Shown: positions 1-10,049, numbered from the stretch's first letter. The stretch: 64,000 bases of DNA from Mycobacterium asiaticum DSM 44297 (GCF_000613245.1 NZ_HG964936.1:615055-679054), one strand, 5' to 3'. Numbers and translations are program-made. The notes: generated from the sequence alone by a model not told the origin.

Positions 1-850
1 CGGAACCTCGTGATCGACCTTTCTGTCGTCCTGGGTGTCGCCGTCGTCTACCTGCTGTCGCTGTTCGGCTATCACTGGCTGGCCACCGCGCCCGGCCCAC
101 TTCCCGACCCGGACCTGAGCACCGCCGACAACAGCGTCGTCCTGGTGCGCCTCGAGCAGCTGCACCCCGTCGAGCACCGGCTCGACGTGAAGGTGCTGGT
201 GATGCCGGACAGTTCGATGATCGACAACCGACTCGACGTCTTGACCACGGAAGCATCGGTGCGTTTCGACCCCGACAACGACCTCGGGGGATCTGCAGTA
301 TCCGAAAGGAAAGGCGCCCGCGCAGGTCGCGACGACGATCCAGGCGCACGGCAATCCCGGGGACTGGCCGTTCGACACCTACCGGACCGACACCATCCAG
401 GCCGACGTCCTCTTCGGCACGGATGAGGGCCGGCAACCCCGGCACGCCCGAGTAGAGGTGACCGGATTACTGGAGGGCTGGGATGTCTCGGCCACCCGGG
501 TCGGGCGCGCGGGACAGGACCCGAATCGCCCCGACGACGTCGTCATCACGCTGCAGCGGGCCAAGGGACCGCTGGTATTCGACCTGGGTATCTGCCTCGT
601 TCTGGTCGCGCTGCCCACCCTGGCGTTGTTCGTCGCGATCCAGATGTTCACCGGCCGGCGCAAATTCCTGCCGCCGTTCTCCACCTGGTACGCAGCCATG
701 CTGTTTGCCGTGGTGCCGTTGCGCAATATCCTGCCCGGCTCACCGCCGGCCGGCTCGTGGGTTGATCAGGCCGTGGTGATATGGGTATTGATAGGGCTGG
801 CCACGGCGCTGGTGCTGTACGTCATGGCCTGGCACCGGCAGGGCGACTGA
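1..850 (+). pseudogene. DUF4436 membrane protein gene (Rv0713-like), 5' end outside the window, +1 frameshift
   Basis: The reading frame is open from the first base and begins inside a transmembrane segment (VVLGVAVVYLLSLFGYHWL), so the true start probably lies just upstream of the window. It continues to about 289. A run of five G at 286-290 then shifts the frame. With four G the protein would continue directly as DLQYPKGKAPAQ into the frame that ends at 850, with C-terminal membrane helices near 575-650, 690-740 and 765-830. The family is an uncharacterised actinobacterial membrane protein, which in M. tuberculosis sits immediately before rplN, as here. Because the only lesion is one base in a homopolymer and both halves keep good coding character, a sequencing error is as likely as a real pseudogene. 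Function is unknown. Confidence 0.8.
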
Positions 851-869
851 CGGCCCCACGATTGCCAAT

Positions 870-898
870 TTGGCGCTGAGCTGGCTGTCACCTAGACT
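870..898 (+). promoter_or_regulatory. Probable SigA-type promoter of the rplN operon
   Basis: A TTGGCG -35 element (870-875) and a TAGACT -10 element (893-898) are separated by 17 bases, downstream of the DUF4436 stop and upstream of the ribosomal genes. Transcription would start near 905, leaving a leader of about 160 nt before rplN. The GTG of rplN is preceded by AGGAG at 1058-1062. The leader has no gene and is a plausible site for ribosomal-protein feedback, but no specific fold was established. Confidence 0.65.
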
Positions 899-1067
899 CT
901 AGGGGTTGCCTTGGGCAGACCTCGGCTGGTTCGCCGGCCCTGCGTGCCCTTCGGGAACGAATGCTTTTCAAGACCGCGCACGGCCAGTGCTGCCGTCGGT
1001 TGTGCCCATTTGGGGGTGCACCGCCTGTTCTCTTGCCGCGCACAAGTCAACCAGGTCAGGAGATCTA

Positions 1068-1436
1068 GTGATTCAGCAGGAATCGCGGCTCAAGGTCGCC
1101 GACAACACCGGCGCCAAGGAGATCTTGTGCATCCGGGTGCTCGGTGGTTCGTCGCGCAGGTACGCCGGCATCGGCGACGTCATCGTGGCCACGGTCAAGG
1201 ACGCGATCCCGGGCGGCAACGTCAAGCGGGGCGACGTCGTGAAGGCCGTCGTGGTGCGCACCGTCAAGGAACGTCGGCGGCCCGACGGCAGCTACATCAA
1301 GTTCGACGAGAACGCCGCGGTGATCATCAAGCCCGACAACGACCCGCGCGGCACACGCATCTTCGGGCCGGTCGGCCGCGAGTTGCGGGAGAAGAAGTTC
1401 ATGAAGATCATCTCGCTGGCCCCGGAGGTGTTGTAG
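1068..1436 (+). CDS. rplN: 50S ribosomal protein L14
   Basis: The 122-residue product begins [18 protein letters not shown], the universal L14 start, and ends in [10 protein letters not shown]. The length equals the family norm. L14 binds 23S rRNA at the subunit interface and helps form bridges to the small subunit. The start is the GTG at 1068, chosen because AGGAG lies 5 bases upstream and because the longer open frame back to 906 adds a non-conserved stretch. It is the first gene of the spc block here, directly followed by rplX with no gap. Confidence 0.97.
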   Translation: MIQQESRLKVADNTGAKEILCIRVLGGSSRRYAGIGDVIVATVKDAIPGGNVKRGDVVKAVVVRTVKERRRPDGSYIKFDENAAVIIKPDNDPRGTRIFGPVGRELREKKFMKIISLAPEVL

Positions 1437-1754
1437 ATGAAGGTCCACAAAGGCGACACCGTGCTGGTCATCGCCGGCAAGGACAAGGGCGCCAAGGGCA
1501 AGGTCATTGCGGCCTACCCCGACCGCAACCGGGTGCTCGTTGAGGGCGTCAACCGCATCAAGAAGCACACCGCCGTGTCGACGAATCAGCGTGGCGCCCG
1601 CTCCGGTGGCATCGTCACCCAGGAAGCGCCGATCCACGTCTCCAACGTGATGGTCGTTGATTCCGACGGCAAGCCCACTCGCGTCGGCTACCGCGTCGAC
1701 GAGGAGACCGGCAAGCGGGTCCGTATCTCCAAGCGCAACGGCAAGGACATCTGA
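1437..1754 (+). CDS. rplX: 50S ribosomal protein L24
   Basis: The 105-residue protein contains the KOW motif typical of L24 ([19 protein letters not shown], residues about 4-22) followed by the conserved [14 protein letters not shown] segment. L24 is an assembly initiator that binds the 5' end of 23S rRNA. Its ATG follows the rplN stop immediately and its TGA overlaps the rplE ATG by one base, indicating translational coupling. Confidence 0.97.
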   Translation: MKVHKGDTVLVIAGKDKGAKGKVIAAYPDRNRVLVEGVNRIKKHTAVSTNQRGARSGGIVTQEAPIHVSNVMVVDSDGKPTRVGYRVDEETGKRVRISKRNGKDI

Positions 1755-2317
1755 TGACCACTGCAGAGAAAACTCAGCCGCGCCTGAAGGCGCGCTACCG
1801 CAACGAGATTCGCGACGCGCTGCACAAGCAGTTCAACTACCGCAACGTGATGCAGATCCCGACGGTGACCAAGGTCGTGGTCAACATGGGTGTCGGTGAG
1901 GCCGCTCGCGACGCGAAGTTGATCAACGGCGCAGTCAACGACCTGGCGCTGATCACCGGGCAACGTCCCGAGATTCGCAAGGCGCGAAAGTCCATCGCGC
2001 AGTTCAAGTTGCGCGAGGGAATGCCCATCGGCGTACGGGTCACGCTGCGCGGCGACCGGATGTGGGAGTTCCTCGACCGGCTCACGTCGATCGCACTGCC
2101 CCGTATCCGCGACTTCCGCGGGTTGTCACCCAAGCAGTTCGACGGTGTCGGCAACTACACCTTCGGGCTGGCCGAGCAGTCGGTGTTTCACGAGATCGAC
2201 GTCGACAAGATCGACCGGGTCCGCGGCATGGACATCAACGTCGTCACCTCGGCGACAAACGACGACGAAGGACGAGCGCTGTTGCGGGCCCTCGGCTTTC
2301 CCTTCAAGGAGAACTGA
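1754..2317 (+). CDS. rplE: 50S ribosomal protein L5
   Basis: The 187-residue protein carries the L5 signatures [20 protein letters not shown] and [10 protein letters not shown], with the usual mycobacterial length. L5 binds 5S rRNA and contacts the P-site tRNA. It shares one base with the end of rplX and is followed 4 bases later by rpsN, so it sits inside one polycistronic message. Confidence 0.97.
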
Positions 2318-2321
2318 GCAG

Positions 2322-2507
2322 ATGGCGAAGAAAGCACTGGTCAACAAGGCCGCGCGCAAGCCGAAGTTTGCGGTGCGCGGCTACACCCGCTGCAGCAAGT
2401 GCGGCCGTCCGCGCGCGGTGTTCCGCAAATTCGGGCTGTGCCGGATCTGCCTGCGTGAGATGGCGCATGCGGGCGAGTTGCCCGGCGTGCAGAAGAGCAG
2501 CTGGTGA
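2322..2507 (+). CDS. rpsN: 30S ribosomal protein S14, zinc-binding type
   Basis: The product is 61 residues and has two CxxC pairs (CSKCGRPRA and CRICLREMA), which identifies the short zinc-ribbon (type Z) S14 rather than the longer zinc-free paralogue used in zinc limitation. The start is the ATG at 2322, 4 bases after rplE and preceded by GGAGAACTGAGCAG. A longer open frame extends upstream but only shadows rplE. S14 binds the head of 16S rRNA. Confidence 0.96.
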
Positions 2508-2577
2508 GGAGTAGCGCTCAATGACCGCGATGACGACGATGCAGAGCGTAGCGATGAAGAGGAGCAGCGCTCGATGA
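2508..2577 (+). repeat. MIRU-like intra-operon repeat carrying an 18-codon ORF
   Basis: Between rpsN and rpsH lies a unit containing GATGCAGAGCGTAGCGATGA, which resembles the core of mycobacterial interspersed repetitive units as I recall them. It encodes a small ORF (2521-2574 plus TGA 2575-2577) with a GAGGAG site overlapping the rpsN end. Its stop codon overlaps the rpsH ATG at 2574 as ATGA. MIRUs are known to sit in operons and to supply such bridging ORFs. The assignment rests on motif memory, not on an alignment. A second GAGGAGC lies at 2558-2565 as the rpsH ribosome site. Confidence 0.55.
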
Positions 2578-2972
2578 CTATGACAGATCCGATCGCAGAC
2601 TTCTTGACCCGTCTGCGCAACGCCAACTCGGCGTACCACGACGAAGTGACCTTGCCGCACTCCAAGATCAAGGCCAACATCGCCCAGATCCTGAAGAACG
2701 AGGGGTACATCACCGACTTCCGTACCGAGGATGCTCGGGTGGGCAAGTCGCTGATCGTCCAGCTCAAGTACGGACCCAGTCGGGAGCGCAGCATCGCCGG
2801 GCTGAAGCGGGTGTCCAAGCCGGGCCTGCGGGTCTACGCGAAGTCCACCAACCTGCCGCGCGTGCTCGGCGGCCTCGGCGTTGCGATCATTTCGACGTCG
2901 TCGGGTCTGCTTACCGACCGTCAGGCAGCCAGACAGGGCGTGGGCGGCGAAGTCCTCGCTTACGTCTGGTAG
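2574..2972 (+). CDS. rpsH: 30S ribosomal protein S8
   Basis: The 132-residue protein starts [18 protein letters not shown] and ends with the S8 C-terminal signature ([24 protein letters not shown]). S8 binds the central domain of 16S rRNA. In enterobacteria it represses the spc operon. No equivalent target site was identified here. Its ATG overlaps the stop of the small upstream ORF, suggesting translational coupling across the repeat. Confidence 0.97.
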   Translation: MTMTDPIADFLTRLRNANSAYHDEVTLPHSKIKANIAQILKNEGYITDFRTEDARVGKSLIVQLKYGPSRERSIAGLKRVSKPGLRVYAKSTNLPRVLGGLGVAIISTSSGLLTDRQAARQGVGGEVLAYVW

Positions 2973-2994
2973 TAGGGGAGAGGCAGCGTAAAAG

Positions 2995-3534
2995 ATGTCG
3001 CGAATTGGTAAGCAGCCGGTTCCGGTTCCGGCCGGAGTCGACGTAACGATCGAGGGTCAGAACGTCTCGGTGAAGGGACCCAAGGGCACCCTCGAGTTGA
3101 CGGTGGCCGACCCGATCTCCGTGTCGCGCAACGACGATGGCGCAATTGTGGTGACGCGCCCCAACGACGAACGGCACAACCGCTCGTTGCACGGGCTGTC
3201 GCGGACCCTGCTGTCGAACCTGGTGACGGGCGTGACCGAGGGCTACACGACCAAGATGGAAATCTACGGTGTCGGTTACCGTGTGCAGCTCAAGGGCACC
3301 AACCTGGAGTTCGCGCTGGGGTACAGCCACCCGGTGGTGATCGAGGCTCCCGAAGGGATCACCTTCGCGGTCCAGGCGCCCACCAAGTTCACGGTCTCCG
3401 GGATCGACAAGCAGAAGGTCGGCCAAATCTCGGCGAACATCCGTCGCCTGCGCCGTCCCGACCCGTACAAGGGCAAGGGCGTGCGTTACGAGGGCGAGCA
3501 GATCCGCCGCAAGGTCGGAAAGACAGGTAAGTAG
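2995..3534 (+). CDS. rplF: 50S ribosomal protein L6
   Basis: The 179-residue protein begins [17 protein letters not shown] and ends [27 protein letters not shown], both L6 signatures. L6 lies at the base of the L7/L12 stalk near the factor-binding site. The start is preceded by GGGGAGAGG about 14 bases upstream. It is followed 2 bases later by rplR. Confidence 0.97.
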   Translation: MSRIGKQPVPVPAGVDVTIEGQNVSVKGPKGTLELTVADPISVSRNDDGAIVVTRPNDERHNRSLHGLSRTLLSNLVTGVTEGYTTKMEIYGVGYRVQLKGTNLEFALGYSHPVVIEAPEGITFAVQAPTKFTVSGIDKQKVGQISANIRRLRRPDPYKGKGVRYEGEQIRRKVGKTGK

Positions 3535-3536
3535 TC

Positions 3537-3905
3537 ATGGCGCAAACAATTTCCGCAACCCGGCGGGTCTCGCGGCTGCGTAGGCACGCCCGGTTGCGCA
3601 AGAAGATCTCGGGCACCGCGGAACGTCCCCGCTTGGTCGTCAACCGGTCTTCGCGGCACATTCACGTGCAGCTGGTCAACGACCTCAACGGCACCACCGT
3701 GGCCGCCGCTTCATCCATCGAAGCCGACGTCCGCGGTCTGGACGGGGACAAGAAAGCCCGTAGCGTGCGGGTAGGCCAGTTGATCGCCGAGCGTGCCAAG
3801 GCTGCCGGCGTCGACACCGTGGTGTTCGACCGCGGCGGCTACACCTACGGTGGACGGATCGCGGCATTGGCTGATGCCGCCCGCGAGAACGGATTGCAAT
3901 TCTGA
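3537..3905 (+). CDS. rplR: 50S ribosomal protein L18
   Basis: The 122-residue product has the basic N-terminus and the L18 core [21 protein letters not shown] and [26 protein letters not shown]. It binds 5S rRNA together with L5. It starts 2 bases after rplF and is separated from rpsE by 37 bases. Confidence 0.97.
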   Translation: MAQTISATRRVSRLRRHARLRKKISGTAERPRLVVNRSSRHIHVQLVNDLNGTTVAAASSIEADVRGLDGDKKARSVRVGQLIAERAKAAGVDTVVFDRGGYTYGGRIAALADAARENGLQF

Positions 3906-3942
3906 TGAGCAGCATGAGCCTGATGAACGGAAGGTTCGCATA

Positions 3943-4623
3943 ATGGCGGAACAGCCGGCTGGGGGTCAGGGCCCAGACAGCCGTGACGGCCGCGATTCGC
4001 GCGACGGACGGGGCCGCCGGGACGGCGGTGGCCGTGGTGGCCGCGACCGTGACCGCGACGGCGACAAGGGCAACTACCTGGAACGGGTCGTTGCGATCAA
4101 CCGTGTCTCCAAGGTGGTCAAGGGTGGTCGGCGCTTCAGCTTCACCGCCCTGGTCATCGTGGGTGACGGCAACGGCATGGTCGGCGTCGGTTACGGCAAG
4201 GCCAAGGAAGTTCCGGCCGCGATCGCCAAGGGCGTCGAGGAGGCTCGCAAGAGCTTCTTCCGCGTGCCGCTGATCGGCGGAACGATCACGCACCCGGTGC
4301 AGGGCGAGGCCGCCGCCGGCGTCGTGCTGCTGCGCCCGGCCAGCCCGGGTACCGGTGTGATCGCTGGTGGTGCGGCCCGCGCGGTATTGGAATGCGCTGG
4401 GGTGCACGACATTCTGGCCAAGTCGTTGGGTAGTGACAACGCGATCAACGTGGTGCACGCCACCGTCGCCGCCCTCAAGATGTTGCAGCGTCCCGAGGAG
4501 GTGGCCGCCCGGCGCGGTCTGCCCATCGAGGATGTCGCCCCGGCCGGGATGCTCAAGGCCCGTCGCGAAAGTGACGCGCTGGCCAGGGCCGCGGTGGCAA
4601 GAGAGGCTCAGGCACAACCATGA
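3943..4623 (+). CDS. rpsE: 30S ribosomal protein S5
   Basis: The ATG at 3943 gives 226 residues. The first 43 or so form an Arg/Gly/Asp-rich extension (repeats of [20 protein letters not shown]) that is probably disordered. The conserved S5 double-stranded RNA-binding domain begins at [19 protein letters not shown]. The core [21 protein letters not shown] and the C-terminal [11 protein letters not shown] are typical. S5 acts in decoding fidelity. A longer open frame back to 3793 merely overlaps rplR. The stop overlaps the rpmD start as ATGA. Confidence 0.96.
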   Translation: MAEQPAGGQGPDSRDGRDSRDGRGRRDGGGRGGRDRDRDGDKGNYLERVVAINRVSKVVKGGRRFSFTALVIVGDGNGMVGVGYGKAKEVPAAIAKGVEEARKSFFRVPLIGGTITHPVQGEAAAGVVLLRPASPGTGVIAGGAARAVLECAGVHDILAKSLGSDNAINVVHATVAALKMLQRPEEVAARRGLPIEDVAPAGMLKARRESDALARAAVAREAQAQP

Positions 4624-4820
4624 GTGACGGACAGCTGAAGATCACCCAGGTGCGCAGTACCATCGGGGCGCGCTGGAAGCAGCGCGAGAGCCTGCGCACG
4701 CTGGGTCTGCGCAAGATTCGCCACTCGGTGATCCGCGACGACAACGCACAGACCCGCGGGCTGATCGCGGTGGTGCGCCACCTCGTTGAGGTGGAGCCCG
4801 CGAATACCGGAGGTAAGTAG
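4620..4820 (+). CDS. rpmD: 50S ribosomal protein L30
   Basis: This 66-residue protein ([20 protein letters not shown]) has the L30 fold signature with the conserved ITQVRSTIG start and the [15 protein letters not shown] segment. Its ATG overlaps the rpsE stop by 4 bases, and rplO follows after 2 bases, so translation is probably coupled. Confidence 0.96.
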   Translation: MSDGQLKITQVRSTIGARWKQRESLRTLGLRKIRHSVIRDDNAQTRGLIAVVRHLVEVEPANTGGK

Positions 4821-4822
4821 AA

Positions 4823-5263
4823 GTGACCATCAAGCTGCACGACCTGCGGCCTGCGCCCGGGTCGAAGACCGCGCGCACCCGTGTCGGCCGCGGTGAGGGT
4901 TCCAAGGGCAAGTCCGCGGGTCGCGGCACCAAGGGAACGAAGGCCCGCAAGAACGTTCCGGCGACCTTCGAGGGCGGGCAGATGCCGCTGCACATGCGGC
5001 TGCCCAAGCTCAAGGGGTTCCGCAACCGCTTCCGCACCGAGTACCAGGTCGTCAATGTCGGCGACATCAACCGGCTGTTCCCCGAAGGGGGCTCGGTCGG
5101 TATCGACGAGCTGGTGGCCAAGGGCGCCGTTCGCAAGAACGCGTTGGTAAAGGTCCTCGGTGATGGCAAGCTGACCGTCAAGGTGGACCTGACCGCACAC
5201 AAGTTCAGCGGCAGTGCACGCGAGAAGATCACTGCAGCCGGCGGCTCGGTTACCGAGCTGTAG
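4823..5263 (+). CDS. rplO: 50S ribosomal protein L15
   Basis: The 146-residue protein uses a GTG start and shows the Gly/Lys-rich N-terminal arm ([20 protein letters not shown]) that threads into 23S rRNA, followed by the [20 protein letters not shown] core. It ends the spc block here. In many bacteria secY follows directly, but here secY lies about 26 kb downstream with other genes between, the usual mycobacterial arrangement extended by an island. Only 19 bases separate it from the convergent LLM gene. Confidence 0.97.
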   Translation: MTIKLHDLRPAPGSKTARTRVGRGEGSKGKSAGRGTKGTKARKNVPATFEGGQMPLHMRLPKLKGFRNRFRTEYQVVNVGDINRLFPEGGSVGIDELVAKGAVRKNALVKVLGDGKLTVKVDLTAHKFSGSAREKITAAGGSVTEL

Positions 5264-5282
5264 CTGGGTATCCCCGCGCAAC

Positions 5283-6209
5283 CTAACTCAGCTGCGGAAT
5301 GACCTCTGCGGCAAGGCGTTCCATCTGCTCGCGATCCTCCGCCACATTCTCGCCGACCGGATTGAGCAACAGCATCTGCGCGCCCGCGTAGATCACCTCG
5401 CGCAGCCCGCGGACCACTTCGGCCGGAGTCCCTGACACCGGGACCGCGTCGATGCCGGCCATTTTTCCGTAAATCCGTCGCAGCCCGGCGAGCACACGTT
5501 CGCGAGCCCGGTCGGCATCGTCGTCGATCATCAGATAGACCCGCTTGCCGATGGTGAAGTGCGCGGGATCCTTCTGCTGCTCGGCCAGTTCGCGATGCAG
5601 CACCTGCACCGCGTTGGCGAAGTCAGCCGTCGTCGACGACCCGGCACCCAGGAAGGCGTCGCCGTGGCGCACGGCGCGGGCCAGTGCCTTGGGCGCCGAA
5701 CCGCCGAACCAGATCGGCGGATGCGGTCGTTGCACCGGCTTGGGCTGGATGGGCAGGTCGTCGACCTCACGGAACCGGCCGTGGAATGTCACCCTCGGTT
5801 CGTCCGACCACGCCGCCTTCATCAACCGCAGACCCTCGGTGAAATAGCTGATGTACGTGTCCTTCTCGACGCCGAAGGCGGCGAACCTGCGGCGGCCCCC
5901 ACCCGGCGCGACCCCGATGTCCAGCCGCCCGTGGCTGAGCCGGTCCACCGCGGTCACCGAAGACGCCAGCTGCAACGGATCGTGCAGCGAGGTCACCAGG
6001 ACGGCGACCCCGAGCCGCAGCCGCTGGGTGCAGGCCGCGGCGTAGGCCAGCAACTCCAGCGGCGCCAACAGTGGTGCATCACCGATGATCTGTTCGAGCA
6101 CCCAGCCGCCCTCGAAGCCGAGATATTCGGCGCGGGCCAGATACGAGCGCAGCCCGTCGGCATCGAAACCGTCCGAGTCGAATTGGGGGATGGCAATCGC
6201 GTATCGCAC
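5283..6209 (-). CDS. LLM-class (probably F420-dependent) oxidoreductase
   Basis: The product is a luciferase-like TIM-barrel protein of 308 residues from the GTG at 6209 (VRYAIAIPQFDSDGFDADG). Motifs are LVTSLHDPLQLASSVTAVDRLSHGRLDIGVAPGGG and QPKPVQRPHPPIWFGG, as in mycobacterial F420-linked oxidoreductases. A longer open frame to 6257 adds a basic stretch without conservation. The substrate is unknown. It converges on rplO and is divergent from sppA, with a 141-base intergenic region that must hold both promoters. Confidence 0.8.
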   Translation of the reverse strand: MRYAIAIPQFDSDGFDADGLRSYLARAEYLGFEGGWVLEQIIGDAPLLAPLELLAYAAACTQRLRLGVAVLVTSLHDPLQLASSVTAVDRLSHGRLDIGVAPGGGRRRFAAFGVEKDTYISYFTEGLRLMKAAWSDEPRVTFHGRFREVDDLPIQPKPVQRPHPPIWFGGSAPKALARAVRHGDAFLGAGSSTTADFANAVQVLHRELAEQQKDPAHFTIGKRVYLMIDDDADRARERVLAGLRRIYGKMAGIDAVPVSGTPAEVVRGLREVIYAGAQMLLLNPVGENVAEDREQMERLAAEVIPQLS

Positions 6210-6350
6210 GCCTTTACGGTACGGGTGAAGTTTGGTTGCGCGAGCAGTCCCCCGCAAGCGGGAGGTGCCTCAGTGAAGCCCCGCACGCTGGGCGTGTCGG
6301 GGCTGTCACGTCTGCTCGCGCGAACTCGGGCGATCGGTACGCTGGCAAAC

Positions 6351-8132
6351 ATGGTCGCCTTTCTGCCTACCCTGCCCGGCTTCGACGACGTGCGCGCCCT
6401 CGTCGGCCGGGTCGACACCGCTCGACACCACGGCGTCCCCAACGGCTGTGTGCTGGAGCTGAACCTGCGCAGCGCCCCGCCGGAGACGACGGGCTTCGAC
6501 CCACTGACGCTCATCACCGGCGGCGGACGGCAGCTGGCGCTGCGCGACGCCGTCGCGGCCATTTACCGCGCCGCCGAGGACTCCCGGGTCGCCGGCCTGA
6601 TCGCCCGGGTGCAGTTGCCACCCTCGCCGATCGCGGCGGTGCAGGAGTTGCGCGATGCGATCGTGGCGTTCAGCGCGGCCAAGCCGTCGCTGGCCTGGGC
6701 CGAGACCTATCCGGGCACACTGTCCTACTACCTGGCCTCGGCGTTCCGCGAGGTGTGGATGCAGCCCTCCGGCGATGTCGGGTTGATCGGCTTCGCCAGC
6801 CACGCGATGTTCCTGCGCGATGCGTTGGAGAAGGCGGGCATCGAAGCCCAGTTCATCGCGAAGGGCGAATACAAGTCGGCGGCAAACCTTTTCACCGAGG
6901 GCGGCTTCACCGAGGCACATCGCGAGGCGGTCACCCGGATGCTGGAAAGCCTGCAATCCCAGGTGTGGCAGGCGGTTTCGGAATCCCGCAAGATTGATGT
7001 CGGCGCACTCGACGAATTGGCCGACCGCGCCCCCTTGTTGCGTGACGATGCGGTCGAATCCGGTCTGGTGGACCGGATCGGATTCCGCGACGAGGCGTAT
7101 GCCCGCATAGCGGAATTGGTCGGCGTCAGTCCCGCGGAGTATGAAGACGCCGACGACAAACCGCCGCGGATGTACCTGGCGCGCTACGCCGGTGCGGCCC
7201 GGTCGCGGCTGGCGCCGCCGGTGCCGTCGATACCGGGACGCCGGGCCAAACCGACGATCGCCGTCGTCACCCTCGAAGGTGCGATCGTCAACGGTCGGGG
7301 CGGACCGCAGGGCTTGCCGATCGGGCCGTCCAGTGCCGGCGGCGACACCATCGCCGCGGCGCTGCGTGAAGCGGCGGCCCAGGAGTCGGTGTCGGCGATC
7401 GTGCTGCGGGTGGACAGCCCCGGTGGTTCGGTGACGGCGTCGGAAACCATTTGGCGCGAAGTACTGCGGGCCCGCGAACGCGGCAAGCCGGTGGTGGCGT
7501 CGATGGGTTCGGTCGCGGCGTCCGGGGGTTACTACGTCTCGATGGGCGCGGACGCGATCGTGGCCAATCCGGGCACCATCACCGGTTCCATCGGCGTCAT
7601 CACCGGCAAGCTGGTGGTTCGCGACCTGAAGGACCGCCTCGGTGTCAGCTCGGACACGGTGCGAACCAACGCCAATGCCGACGCCTGGTCCATCGACGCG
7701 CCGTTCACGCCGGAACAACAGGCCATCCGCGAGGCCGAGGCGGACCTGTTCTACAACGACTTCGTGCAGCGGGTCGCCGATGGGCGCAACCTCACTACCG
7801 ACGACGTGGAAGTCGTTGCCCGAGGCCGGGTTTGGACGGGAGCCGATGCACTCGAACGTGGGCTGGTCGACGAACTCGGTGGTTTACGGACCGCGGTGCG
7901 CCGCGCCAAGGTGCTGGCCGGGATCGACCCGGACGACGAGGTGCGGGTGCTCAGCTATCCCGGCTCGTCCCTGCTGGACATGGTGCGGCGGACGTCGTCA
8001 CAGCCGGCCGCGGCGTCGCTGCCCGATGCGGTGGGGGCATTGCTCGTTCGCTCCGTGCTGGGCGTCATCGAACAGGCGGGGCAGACGTTGAGCGGCGCCA
8101 ATGTGCTGTGGCTGGGGCCGTCGCGCTTCTGA
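6351..8132 (+). CDS. sppA: Signal peptide peptidase SppA (67K type)
   Basis: The ATG at 6351 gives 593 residues with two tandem peptidase S49 domains. The N-terminal repeat carries the general-base lysine in AKGEYKSAANLFTEGGF (K175). The C-terminal repeat carries the nucleophile serine in GSVAASGGYYVSMGADAI (S391). This is the Ser/Lys dyad arrangement of SppA, which cleaves leftover signal peptides in the membrane. No obvious N-terminal membrane anchor is seen. The frame stays open for 792 bases upstream, but that part only shadows the opposite LLM gene. It ends 4 bases from a convergent methyltransferase gene. Confidence 0.92.
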   Translation: MVAFLPTLPGFDDVRALVGRVDTARHHGVPNGCVLELNLRSAPPETTGFDPLTLITGGGRQLALRDAVAAIYRAAEDSRVAGLIARVQLPPSPIAAVQELRDAIVAFSAAKPSLAWAETYPGTLSYYLASAFREVWMQPSGDVGLIGFASHAMFLRDALEKAGIEAQFIAKGEYKSAANLFTEGGFTEAHREAVTRMLESLQSQVWQAVSESRKIDVGALDELADRAPLLRDDAVESGLVDRIGFRDEAYARIAELVGVSPAEYEDADDKPPRMYLARYAGAARSRLAPPVPSIPGRRAKPTIAVVTLEGAIVNGRGGPQGLPIGPSSAGGDTIAAALREAAAQESVSAIVLRVDSPGGSVTASETIWREVLRARERGKPVVASMGSVAASGGYYVSMGADAIVANPGTITGSIGVITGKLVVRDLKDRLGVSSDTVRTNANADAWSIDAPFTPEQQAIREAEADLFYNDFVQRVADGRNLTTDDVEVVARGRVWTGADALERGLVDELGGLRTAVRRAKVLAGIDPDDEVRVLSYPGSSLLDMVRRTSSQPAAASLPDAVGALLVRSVLGVIEQAGQTLSGANVLWLGPSRF

Positions 8133-8136
8133 TCTC

Positions 8137-9048
8137 TCAGCGCAGCGCACCACTGATGAAGATGATCTCGCCGAGCGGATCGTCGTCTTCGGTAGCGGGA
8201 ACGGGCAAACCGTTCTGGCGGAACAGGTCGGTGCGGGTGACGCCGTCGACGTCCCATCCCTTGCCGCGCAGATAGTCGAGCACATGGTTGCGCTCGCCGG
8301 AATAGACCAGCGACGCCATGTCGACGTCGAGACCGTGATCGCGCAACGAACCGGACATCTCGCGTACCCGGTCGGCGTCGAAATCGATTATGCCGGGCAC
8401 GAATTCCGTTGCTACGGTGCTGCCGGGCACACTGAGCGCGGTGATGTTGTCGAAGAGGCGGTCCTGGGCGTCCGGCGGCAGGTAGATCAGCAGACCCTCG
8501 GCAAGCCACGCCGTCGGTTTCGTCGCGTCCAGACCGGCCGCCTGCAACGCCGTCGGCCAGTCGCCCCGTAGGTCGATCGCGACCGGGCGCCGGGTGGCGG
8601 TGGGTTCGGCGCCGATGCCGGCCAGAGTCGACGTCTTGAACTCGATCACCTGCGGCTGGTCGATCTCGTAGACCACGGTGCCCTCCGGCCACGGCAACCG
8701 GTAGGCGCGCGCGTCCAGCCCCGACGCCAGGATGACGGCCTGTCGTACCCCGTTGGCGGTGGCATTCGCGAAGTATTCGTCAAAGTACTTGGTGCGCACG
8801 CCCATTCCGTTGATCATCGCCTGCATGCGGTCGGGCGAGAAATTCTCGAAAGCCTCGAGTTCCAGATCACCGTCGATCATCTTGGTGAAGAAGTCCACCC
8901 CTACCGCGCGAACCAGCGGGTCGGCGAATGGATCGTCGATCAAACCGTCGGCGGACTTGGTCGCCAGTGCGCGGCCCGCCGCCACCATGGTCGCGGTGGC
9001 ACCGACGCTCGATGCGAGGTCCCAGTTGTCGTCGTGAGCGCGTGCCAT
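8137..9048 (-). CDS. LCM-type SAM-dependent methyltransferase (TIGR00027 family, Rv0725c-like)
   Basis: The 303-residue protein shows the mycobacterial family pattern: [21 protein letters not shown] at the N-terminus, [17 protein letters not shown], the SAM-binding loop [17 protein letters not shown] and [18 protein letters not shown]. The fold resembles leucine carboxyl methyltransferases, but substrates are unknown in this family. It lies 15 bases downstream of a paralogue on the same strand, so the two probably form an operon. It corresponds in position to Rv0725c of M. tuberculosis. Confidence 0.88.
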   Translation of the reverse strand: MARAHDDNWDLASSVGATATMVAAGRALATKSADGLIDDPFADPLVRAVGVDFFTKMIDGDLELEAFENFSPDRMQAMINGMGVRTKYFDEYFANATANGVRQAVILASGLDARAYRLPWPEGTVVYEIDQPQVIEFKTSTLAGIGAEPTATRRPVAIDLRGDWPTALQAAGLDATKPTAWLAEGLLIYLPPDAQDRLFDNITALSVPGSTVATEFVPGIIDFDADRVREMSGSLRDHGLDVDMASLVYSGERNHVLDYLRGKGWDVDGVTRTDLFRQNGLPVPATEDDDPLGEIIFISGALR

Positions 9049-9063
9049 GCCCGTCCCGTCTAC

Positions 9064-10017
9064 TCAGTGTGTCTTGTACAGCGTCCCGCTGATGTACAAC
9101 ATCTCCACCGCGGGTACGTCTTCCTCGACCTGTGGTGAAAGTCCGTTGATCGCACGCAGTTCCGGCAGCGGGATGCTGGTCATCAGCCAACCGCGGTCGG
9201 TCAGGTAGGCCGCGGCCTCGTTACGGTCACCGAAGTATACGAGCGCGGTCATATCCAGATCGAGCCCGTGCGCTCGCCAACGCTCCGAGACGGTCCGCAT
9301 GCGCGCCCGCAACCGGTCCTCGTCCCCCTCGTCGACCCTGTTCATGCTTTCGCTGGCGATCCTGCTGCCCAGCGCGCTGAGCCGGGTCACGGTGTCCAGC
9401 AAACGGTCCTGGGCATCCGGCGGCAAATAGCCAAGCAAGCCTTCGGCACTCCACGCGGTAGGCAGGGCGGGGTCGAAGCCCGCTGCCCGCAAAGCGGCGG
9501 GCCAGTCGTCGCGCAGGTCGGTAGCCACCGCGCGGCGGTCCGCGGTCGGTTCGGCACCCAACTCGGCCATGGTGCGTGACTTGAACTCCACGACTTGCGG
9601 TTGGTCGACTTCGTAAACGACGGTCCGCGCCGGCCAGGGCAGCCGGTACGCGCGCGAGTCCAGTCCTGCGGCCAGGATCACGGCTTGGGTGATACCGGCG
9701 CGGGCCGCATCCAGAAAGAAATCGTCGAAGAACTTGGTGCGGACGGCCATGTTGTCGGCGGCGGTGGCCACCGCCCTGAAGGGGCGCTCGGGGTCGTCGT
9801 CGAGGTCGGCCGCGCTGAGTTCACCGGTCGCCAGCCGGGCGAGCACATCGATGCCGACGGCCCGTACCAATGGCTCGGCGAACGGGTCGTCGATCAGCGG
9901 GTTCTCGGCGCGGGTTGCCATTGCGCGCGCGGCCGCAACCATGGTCGCGGTCACCCCGACGCTAGACGCCAGATCCCAGCTGTCTCCCTCGTATCGTGTG
10001 GAACCGGAGGACGTCAT
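9064..10017 (-). CDS. LCM-type SAM-dependent methyltransferase (TIGR00027 family, Rv0726c-like)
   Basis: The 317-residue protein starts [21 protein letters not shown]. The ATG at 10017 is chosen because GAGG lies 6 bases upstream. An alternative ATG at 10029 adds only 4 residues. It contains [17 protein letters not shown] (SAM loop) and [19 protein letters not shown]. It is the first gene of a two-gene unit with the paralogue at 8137-9048. A 20-base element at 10050-10069 also occurs upstream of the other methyltransferase pair. Confidence 0.88.
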   Translation of the reverse strand: MTSSGSTRYEGDSWDLASSVGVTATMVAAARAMATRAENPLIDDPFAEPLVRAVGIDVLARLATGELSAADLDDDPERPFRAVATAADNMAVRTKFFDDFFLDAARAGITQAVILAAGLDSRAYRLPWPARTVVYEVDQPQVVEFKSRTMAELGAEPTADRRAVATDLRDDWPAALRAAGFDPALPTAWSAEGLLGYLPPDAQDRLLDTVTRLSALGSRIASESMNRVDEGDEDRLRARMRTVSERWRAHGLDLDMTALVYFGDRNEAAAYLTDRGWLMTSIPLPELRAINGLSPQVEEDVPAVEMLYISGTLYKTH

Positions 10018-10049
10018 GCAGTGCCTCATTCGCCAAGTAGCCGTTGATC

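Noticed and set aside
5559..6350. Upstream extension of the sppA frame
   Set aside because: It lies entirely within the oppositely oriented LLM gene and has no SppA similarity; ATG 6351 begins the conserved protein.
6306..7718. 470-codon minus-strand frame opposite sppA
   Set aside because: Shadow of the SppA frame; composition is Arg/His/Gly-rich and no domain is visible.
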